From positions 1 to 11,013 of the forward strand of contig CALZMB010000051.1 of assembly GCA_945788485.1 (NCBI GenBank): DNA of 11,013 nt, in the 5' to 3' direction. The notes under the pieces are model-generated. The model did no database searches and had not been told where the DNA came from. It saw only the letters and a program-made list of their open reading frames with translations. The DNA comes from an uncultured bacterium (GTDB lineage: Bacteria > Bacteroidota > Bacteroidia > Bacteroidales > Bacteroidaceae). The stretch's first letter is position 1; each line of letters starts with the position of its first letter. Of this stretch, positions 7,401-11,013 are shown piece by piece. The translations under genes and the position numbers were made by a program.

Positions 7401-7919
7401 TAAGCCTTTGGAATAGAGTTGCTTAAGGAGATACCATAAAGTTTCGATATATTTGTTGTCGTATGTGATATACGGATTTTCCAGATCGACCCAATAGCCC
7501 ATCTTGTCTGTCAGTTGTGTCCACTCGTCGGTGTACATCATGACATTTTTGCGGCAGGCGTCGTTATAGTCGTCAACACATATCTTTTTGCCAATGTCCT
7601 CTTTTGTGATGCCGAGGCTTTTCTCCACGGCAAGCTCAACGGGCAGTCCGTGCGTGTCCCATCCCGCCTTGCGCTTCACCTGGAAGCCTTTCATGGTCTT
7701 GTATCGCAGAATGGTGTCTTTTATTGTCCTGCCCATGACATGATGGATGCCAGGATGACCGTTGGCTGAAGGAGGTCCCTCAAAGAACACAAACTGCGGA
7801 TGCCCATCTTTCTCGCTGATGGACTTTAAGAATACATCATTTGATTTCCACTGTTGAAGAATCTCGTTGTTTACTTCAGTAAGGTTGAGATTCTTATGTT
7901 CTGCAAATTTCGTTGCCAT
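4437..7919 (-). CDS. ileS: Isoleucyl-tRNA synthetase, type 2 (eukaryote-like)
   Basis: Charges tRNA-Ile with isoleucine. From the ATG at 7919 it has 1160 residues, as expected for type 2 (IleRS2) enzymes. Visible in order: FFEGPPSANGHPGIHH with the HIGH-motif position reading GIHH (57-60), GWDTHGLPVE (86-95), editing-domain motifs TTTPWTLPSNT (238-248) and GTGIVHIAPTFGADD (351-365), WFDSGAMPYAQIHYPF before the catalytic second half, DQTRGWFF, and KMSKR (703-707). A helical anticodon-binding domain and a type 2 C-terminal region without a cysteine zinc finger follow. A TTG at 7988 would add 23 residues, but it lies within the putative -7 box, upstream of the expected transcript, so I reject it. 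It is the first gene of the minus-strand cluster. IleRS2 enzymes are resistant to mupirocin, and the GxHH form of HIGH is linked to very high resistance. Confidence 0.97.
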   Translation of the reverse strand: MATKFAEHKNLNLTEVNNEILQQWKSNDVFLKSISEKDGHPQFVFFEGPPSANGHPGIHHVMGRTIKDTILRYKTMKGFQVKRKAGWDTHGLPVELAVEKSLGITKEDIGKKICVDDYNDACRKNVMMYTDEWTQLTDKMGYWVDLENPYITYDNKYIETLWYLLKQLYSKGLLYKGYTIQPYSPAAGTGLSSHELNQPGCYRDVKDTTVTAQFKVTDPETVFGPGAGDEEVYVLAWTTTPWTLPSNTALCVGPKIDYAALKGSNPYTGKSAVYVIAESRLKAYFPEKDSEGNAIEYDVLWRGKGSDLVGLHYEQLMPWVKPCEVIEGKVVSKESDAFRIIPGDYVTTEDGTGIVHIAPTFGADDAKVAKDAGIPSLFVIDKAGDTRPMVDFQGKYFVKEDMDDEFRELCVNDCYWKHSGEYVKNAYDPKYNVGGKYDEKAASKDMDLNVVLCLEMKENGSAFKIEKHVHNYPHCWRTDKPVLYYPLDSWFIRSTACKERMYELNKTINWKPESTGSGRFGKWLENLNDWNLSRSRYWGTPLPIWRNRETKEELCIGSLEELYDEIEKAVAKGVMPSNPLKEKGFVPGDMSKENYDRIDLHRPYVDDIRLVSDAGNVLTRELDLIDVWFDSGAMPYAQIHYPFENRELIDENKAFPADFIAEGVDQTRGWFFTLHAISTMVFDSVAYRNVISNGLVLDKNGVKMSKRLGNVINPFECIAKYGTDAVRWYMITNSAPWDNLAFDPDGVDEVSSAFFYKLHQAYSFFTLYANVDGFDYSEDDITFENRPAFDRWLLSELNTLVLNVGKSFENYEPTPAGRLIQAFVVDKLSNWYIRLNKKRFWGCGMTDDKLSAYQTLYTCLDTLSRLIAPIAPFYSDRLFLDLNSVTGRDKAESVHLADYPTVVTDENGNCPYIDPELEMAMNVAMQVTSMVLSLRKKVKIPVIQALQKISIPATDNEMRQRIEQMTSVILSETNVKEIEFMDSNASVLVKKVKCNFRTMGKKFGKLMKSVNNAVMALSQEEISRLENDGTLSLVVESQDIIIEAADVEIISEDIPGWTIAQEGKLTVALDIEITPELKAEGLARLVIKRIQALRKTSGFEITDRVNVVLENNPAFKNVLSAFGEHIASQVLANSITLSDDVDGSKQDFGEFEAKLSVKVD

Positions 7920-7985
7920 GAATTGAATATGAGTGAAAGTATATTTTTTTTTGTTTTCGATATTTACTTCTTTCTTTTGAAGACG

Positions 7986-8016
7986 CAAAATTACTTAATT
8001 ATTCTGGAATATGCAA
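7986..8016 (-). promoter_or_regulatory. Bacteroidetes-type promoter for ileS
   Basis: On the minus strand TTG (8016-8014) is followed after 20 bp by TAATTTTG (7993-7986), a perfect match to the Bacteroidetes -7 consensus TAnnTTTG with the usual -33 spacing. Transcription would start near 7980, about 60 bp before the ileS ATG. A 14-bp palindrome TGCAA-GCTA-TTGCA (8012-8025) covers the -33 element and could be an operator. Confidence 0.65.
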
Positions 8017-8063
8017 GCTATTGCACATTTTTTATATTTATAAGAATAAAAAAAACACATTTA

Positions 8064-8095
8064 TTTGCTCAACTCGCCAAAAAAGACTAATTTTG
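8064..8095 (+). promoter_or_regulatory. Bacteroidetes-type promoter for the aminotransferase gene
   Basis: TTTG (8064-8067), 20 bp, then TAATTTTG (8088-8095): perfect matches to both the -33 and the -7 (TAnnTTTG) elements of Bacteroidetes sigma-ABfr promoters. Transcription would start near 8102, about 45 bp before the ATG at 8146. The 226-bp region 7920-8145 between the divergent genes otherwise shows only AT-rich DNA (notably 8026-8062). Confidence 0.7.
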
Positions 8096-8145
8096 TAATT
8101 CCAAATTCTAAGAAATAAGACAAAAGACAGAAAAATCAAATAATT

Positions 8146-9351
8146 ATGCCAAAGATTTCTATAAGAGGTCACGAAATGCCCGAGTCGCCAATCCGCAAGC
8201 TGGCGCCGCTTGCCGCTGCCGCCAAGAAGCGCGGGACGAAAGTGTATCACCTGAATATCGGACAGCCTGACCTCCCCACGCCTAAAGAGGGGCTTGACGC
8301 ACTGAAGACGATAGACCGGACGATATTGGAGTATTCGCCGTCACAGGGCTATCAGTCATACAGGGAGAAACTCGTTGACTACTACCGCAAATACAACATC
8401 AATGTTTCTGCCGACGACATCATCATCACATCAGGAGGCTCTGAGGCGGTGCTCTTCTCATTCCTCGCCTGCCTCAACCCGGGCGACGAGATTATCGTTC
8501 CAGAACCGGCATACGCCAACTACATGGCTTTTGCGATATCCGCCGGGGCGAGGATACGCACCATCGCCACCACAATCGAAGAAGGCTTCTCGCTGCCTAA
8601 GGTAGAGAAGTTTGAAGAACTCATCAACGAGCGCACGCGCGCCATCATGATTTGCAACCCGAACAACCCCACCGGCTATCTCTATACACGCAGAGAGATG
8701 AACCAGATTCGCGACCTCGTGAAGAAGTATGACCTCTACCTCTTTTCGGATGAGGTGTATCGCGAATACATCTACACCGGCTCGCCATATATCTCTGCAT
8801 GCCATCTTGAAGGAATAGAGCAGAATGTCGTGCTTATCGATTCTGTGTCAAAGCGTTATTCAGAGTGCGGCATACGTATCGGAGCCTTGATAACGAAGAA
8901 TGCCGAGGTGCGTGCTGCTGTCATGAAATTCTGCCAGGCGCGCCTCTCCCCTCCCCTCATCGGACAGATTGTTGCAGAGGCGTCGCTTGACGCGTCAGAA
9001 GAATACCAGCGCGATGTCTATGACGAATATGTAGAGCGGAGAAAATGCCTCATTGACGGCCTGAACCGCATCCCCGGCGTCTATTCCCCGATTCCTATGG
9101 GCGCGTTCTATACCGTGGCGAAACTGCCGGTTGACGATTCTGAGAAATTCTGCCGCTGGTGTCTCGAATCTTTCGAGTATGAGCATGAGACAGTCATGAT
9201 GGCTCCCGCCGCCGGCTTCTATACCACTCCTGGCGCCGGCATCAACCAAGTGCGCATCGCATACGTCCTGCAAAAGCCAGACCTGGAGAGGGCGTTGTTC
9301 ATCTTACGCAAGGCACTTGAACAATATCCGGGCCGCATCGACGACGAATAA
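8146..9351 (+). CDS. Pyridoxal-phosphate aminotransferase, class I/II (aspartate aminotransferase-like)
   Basis: A 401-residue cytoplasmic fold-type I aminotransferase that moves an amino group between an amino acid and a 2-oxo acid. Visible motifs: LNIGQPDLPTP (36-46), ITSGGSEAV for phosphate binding (94-102), NPNNPTG (171-177), SDEVYREY with the PLP-contacting Asp202 and Tyr205, the Schiff-base lysine K236 in DSVSKRYSECGIRIG, and the substrate-carboxylate arginine in QVRIAYV near the C-terminus. Pattern and length fit the aspC-like group often annotated as aspartate aminotransferase, but the amino-acid substrate cannot be fixed by eye. It has its own strong promoter candidate and is divergent from ileS. 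Its TAA stop directly abuts repeat copy 2, with no base between. All key catalytic residues are present. Confidence 0.94.
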   Translation: MPKISIRGHEMPESPIRKLAPLAAAAKKRGTKVYHLNIGQPDLPTPKEGLDALKTIDRTILEYSPSQGYQSYREKLVDYYRKYNINVSADDIIITSGGSEAVLFSFLACLNPGDEIIVPEPAYANYMAFAISAGARIRTIATTIEEGFSLPKVEKFEELINERTRAIMICNPNNPTGYLYTRREMNQIRDLVKKYDLYLFSDEVYREYIYTGSPYISACHLEGIEQNVVLIDSVSKRYSECGIRIGALITKNAEVRAAVMKFCQARLSPPLIGQIVAEASLDASEEYQRDVYDEYVERRKCLIDGLNRIPGVYSPIPMGAFYTVAKLPVDDSEKFCRWCLESFEYEHETVMMAPAAGFYTTPGAGINQVRIAYVLQKPDLERALFILRKALEQYPGRIDDE

Positions 9352-9543
9352 GGTTGGTTCTATAAATGCGCTTTGTCAGATTTTGAGATTGTTTTTGAGG
9401 ACAAATTGAGAGTTGTAGAGTGAGCGTAGCGGGCTACGTGACCGATACGACTTGCAATTTGGACCAAAAAGAATCCAAAAGATGGCAAAACGTTAACCCT
9501 TAAATATTCATAAAATTGACGGTGGGCATATATAGAACCCACC
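9352..9543 (+). repeat. Interspersed palindromic repeat, copy 2 (complete, MITE-like, 192 bp)
   Basis: Exactly the same length and orientation as copy 1. Ends are GGTTGGTTCTATAAATGC on the left and the complement of GGTGGGTTCTATATATGC on the right (16 of 18 matching). The core CGTAGC-GG-GCTACG (9425-9438) and its flanks are identical to copy 1 over about 25 bp. TTTGTCA (9372-9378) can pair with TGGCAAA (9483-9489). The right end itself forms a small hairpin GGTGGG/CCCACC (9521-9526, 9538-9543). It starts at the base after the aminotransferase TAA and ends 44 bp before the permease start. TAA lies outside the left end and GTAA outside the right end, only a weak target-duplication candidate. 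Confidence 0.9.
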
Positions 9544-9587
9544 GTAAACCTATTATCATCACAGCAGCACAATAAACATCACCTGAC

Positions 9588-10841
9588 TTGGAGAATTTAT
9601 CGTTCTACATAGCCCGACGGATATATAAATCCTCTGACGGCACAAAACGCATCTCACTGCCTGCGATAAAGATTGCGATACTCGGCATGACAGTCGGCAT
9701 CGCCGTCATGATTGTGTCCATTTCCATCGTTCTGGGATTCAAGCATACCATTCGCGACAAAGTGATAGGTTTTGGCGGACATGCCGTGGTGAAAGCCTAT
9801 GGCTCTGTCCTCGATGATGAGCAGATACCTGTCTGCGCTTCCGATTCGCTGCTGAAAGCCTTGCGGCAGGCACCGGACGTAAGGCATCTGCAGCCATTCT
9901 CTTGCACGCAGGGCATACTGAAAACCGACGACGAGTTCCTCGGGGCGATGTTCAAAGGCATCGACGAGAGGTGGGATTCCGCCTTCATACAACAGAATCT
10001 CGTTGAAGGCGTCATTCCGCATTTCTCCTCACAGAAGCCCGGCAACGACATCCTCATCTCAAAATATATGTCGGACAAGCTGAAACTCAAGGTCGGCGAG
10101 AAGGTGTTCGCCTATTTTGTCGGAGAAGACAACGTGCGCACACGCCGCTACAAGATAGCCGGCATATATGAGACACACCTCTCGAAATTCGATGAGATAA
10201 CAGTCTATTGCGACAATGCCGCCGTGCAGAAACTCAATTCGTGGGAGAAGGATCAGGTCAGCGGCATCGAGCTGGCCGTCAACGACTACAACCGCATAGA
10301 CTCCACCGCATCATGGCTCATCCGGCACATAAACCGCAAGACTGACCGCTACGGCATCACCTACACTTCTGAGACCATCCAAGAGAGCAATCCGCAAATC
10401 TTCTCGTGGCTCGACCTCCTCGACCTGAACGTTTGGCTCATCCTCGCTCTGATGATATGTGTCGCAACGGTGACTATGATCAGCGGACTGCTGATTATCA
10501 TCCTTGAGCGCATCCCCATGATTGGCGTGCTGAAAGCCCTTGGCGCGCAGAACTCCACCATACGCCACACCTTCGTCTGGTTCGGCATGTTCATCGTCTC
10601 GAAAGGCGTCATCTACGGCAACATCCTCGGGCTTGCCATCTGTCTCATACAGAAAGCCACAGGGGTCATCAGCCTCGACCCGCAGATATACTATGTCACA
10701 GAAGCGCCAATAGAGGTGAACATTCCTATTCTGATAGCCCTCAACGTAGCGGTGCTTGTATTATGCGTCTTAATCCTGACAGTGCCGAGCTATCTCGTCT
10801 CGCACATCAGCCCGTCAAAGACAATAAAGTTCGGAGAATGA
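9588..10841 (+). CDS. FtsX-like ABC transporter permease, LolC/LolE type
   Basis: A 417-residue inner-membrane permease of the type IV (MacB/LolCE) ABC class. Such proteins do not pump across the membrane; with a LolD-like ATPase they pull substrates, classically lipoproteins, out of the inner membrane. Layout: N-terminal FYIARRIY helix, membrane segment 1 at about 25-50, a large periplasmic domain (about 55-280), then segments at about 288-315, 332-360 and 380-402. The cytoplasmic ERIPMIGVLKALGA (307-320) is the usual coupling helix. The start is TTG at 9588: an in-frame TAA at 9573 blocks any earlier start, the next ATG would delete 33 residues including the conserved N-terminal helix, and ENLSFYIARR matches where homologues begin. 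No ATPase gene is in the window. Lipoprotein release is a family-based inference. Confidence 0.9.
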   Translation: MENLSFYIARRIYKSSDGTKRISLPAIKIAILGMTVGIAVMIVSISIVLGFKHTIRDKVIGFGGHAVVKAYGSVLDDEQIPVCASDSLLKALRQAPDVRHLQPFSCTQGILKTDDEFLGAMFKGIDERWDSAFIQQNLVEGVIPHFSSQKPGNDILISKYMSDKLKLKVGEKVFAYFVGEDNVRTRRYKIAGIYETHLSKFDEITVYCDNAAVQKLNSWEKDQVSGIELAVNDYNRIDSTASWLIRHINRKTDRYGITYTSETIQESNPQIFSWLDLLDLNVWLILALMICVATVTMISGLLIIILERIPMIGVLKALGAQNSTIRHTFVWFGMFIVSKGVIYGNILGLAICLIQKATGVISLDPQIYYVTEAPIEVNIPILIALNVAVLVLCVLILTVPSYLVSHISPSKTIKFGE

Positions 10842-10842
10842 G

Positions 10843-10865
10843 AAAGCGCATTCATAGAACCTACC
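10843..10865 (-). repeat. Solo end of the interspersed repeat (copy 4, remnant)
   Basis: On the minus strand GGTAGGTTCTATGAATGCGC plus TTT matches the left end of copy 2 at 21 of 23 positions, then homology stops. It starts two bases after the permease stop, with its inner side facing the gene. No core palindrome or right end is present nearby, so this is a truncated remnant or a functional solo end. The rest of 10866-10935 shows nothing I recognise. Confidence 0.65.
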
Positions 10866-10935
10866 TAAAAATGTCACAGACAGAATATCGTGGTAAATGA
10901 AAGTGCTAACCATAAAGCCACATTGCCATCAATAA

Positions 10936-11013
10936 TCAATATATCGGCTTAACCACCTCCACCCTCATTCCAAGGGCATTGATGATGCGATAGAATGCAC
11001 CTACACTGGGCAC
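10936..11013 (-). CDS. C-terminus of an XRE/HigA-type HTH protein, probable antitoxin (partial)
   Basis: An open frame of 25 codons plus TGA, running off the right edge: VPSVGAFYRIINALGMRVEV followed by VKPIY. The pattern P-S-V/L-x-x-F/L-x-R-I-x-N-A-L-G followed by a short beta strand is the last helix and tail of Cro/C1-type helix-turn-helix domains, common in HigA-like antitoxins of Bacteroidetes. The gene is convergent with the permease, separated by 94 bp. The DNA-binding part and any toxin partner would lie outside the window. Identification rests on a short stretch, so it is moderate only. Confidence 0.55.
   Translation of the reverse strand: MPSVGAFYRIINALGMRVEVVKPIY

Noticed and set aside
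4447..7769. Many plus-strand frames of 60-155 codons opposite ileS
   Set aside because: They are antisense shadows of a well-supported synthetase gene, with low-complexity translations and no promoter signals.
7920..7988. Extension of IleRS to a TTG at 7988 (23 more residues)
   Set aside because: The TTG falls inside the putative -7 box, so it would not be in the transcript, and the added residues (Lys-rich, AT-rich DNA) do not look like synthetase sequence.
8026..8062. AT-rich stretch as a replication origin or attachment site
   Set aside because: No DnaA-box cluster or repeats; it is the ordinary AT-rich upstream region of two divergent promoters.
9360..9572. 70-codon minus-strand frame across repeat copy 2
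   Set aside because: It is not kept as a conserved protein frame in copies 1 and 3, and the stretch is explained by the palindromic repeat.
1..11013. tRNA, rRNA, riboswitch or CRISPR array
   Set aside because: Scanned by eye: no cloverleaf with CCA end, no rRNA motifs, no T-box-like leader before ileS, no regularly spaced short direct repeats.

Overview
The window looks like a chromosomal segment of a Bacteroidales bacterium, most likely Prevotella-like. The support is the gene set (a DUF4296 lipoprotein beside lspA, a eukaryote-like type 2 IleRS, a TraR/DksA protein of the Bacteroidetes kind), perfect Bacteroidetes-type -7 boxes (TAnnTTTG) and no clear Shine-Dalgarno sequences. Genus-level placement is inference.

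Layout. Positions 88-7919 hold six minus-strand genes in the order ileS, traR/dksA-like, lspA, DUF4296 lipoprotein, TetR-family regulator, Gfo/Idh/MocA oxidoreductase. From about 7920 a 226-bp divergent intergenic region carries one strong promoter candidate in each direction. On the plus strand follow a class I/II PLP aminotransferase (8146-9351) and a LolC/LolE-type ABC permease that starts at TTG (9588-10841). At the right edge a minus-strand reading frame (10936-11013) looks like the C-terminus of an XRE/HigA-type HTH protein, probably an antitoxin.

How the genes fit together. LspA is the lipoprotein signal peptidase; the gene after it encodes a lipoprotein; and the ABC permease is of the type that moves lipoproteins or other substrates from the inner membrane. 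Envelope lipoprotein maturation is therefore a loose theme, beside housekeeping translation (ileS) and RNA polymerase control (TraR/DksA). The TetR gene and the oxidoreductase form the distal end of the minus-strand cluster.

The most notable structure is a family of interspersed repeats. Two full copies of exactly 192 bp (3612-3803 and 9352-9543), one half copy in opposite orientation cut by the window start (1-88), and one solo end (10843-10865) share terminal inverted repeats of the type GGTTGGTTCTATAAAT. They also share an invariant core palindrome (CGTAGC-GG-GCTACG) and paired internal arms, so each full copy can fold into one long hairpin. Copy 1 has a candidate 4-bp target duplication (TTCA). 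It looks like a non-autonomous MITE or structured-RNA repeat; the element encodes no protein. Two copies begin directly at a gene's stop codon. Other points of note are a GIHH variant of the IleRS HIGH motif, a TraR/DksA protein with no cysteines, and several long perfect hairpins around traR.
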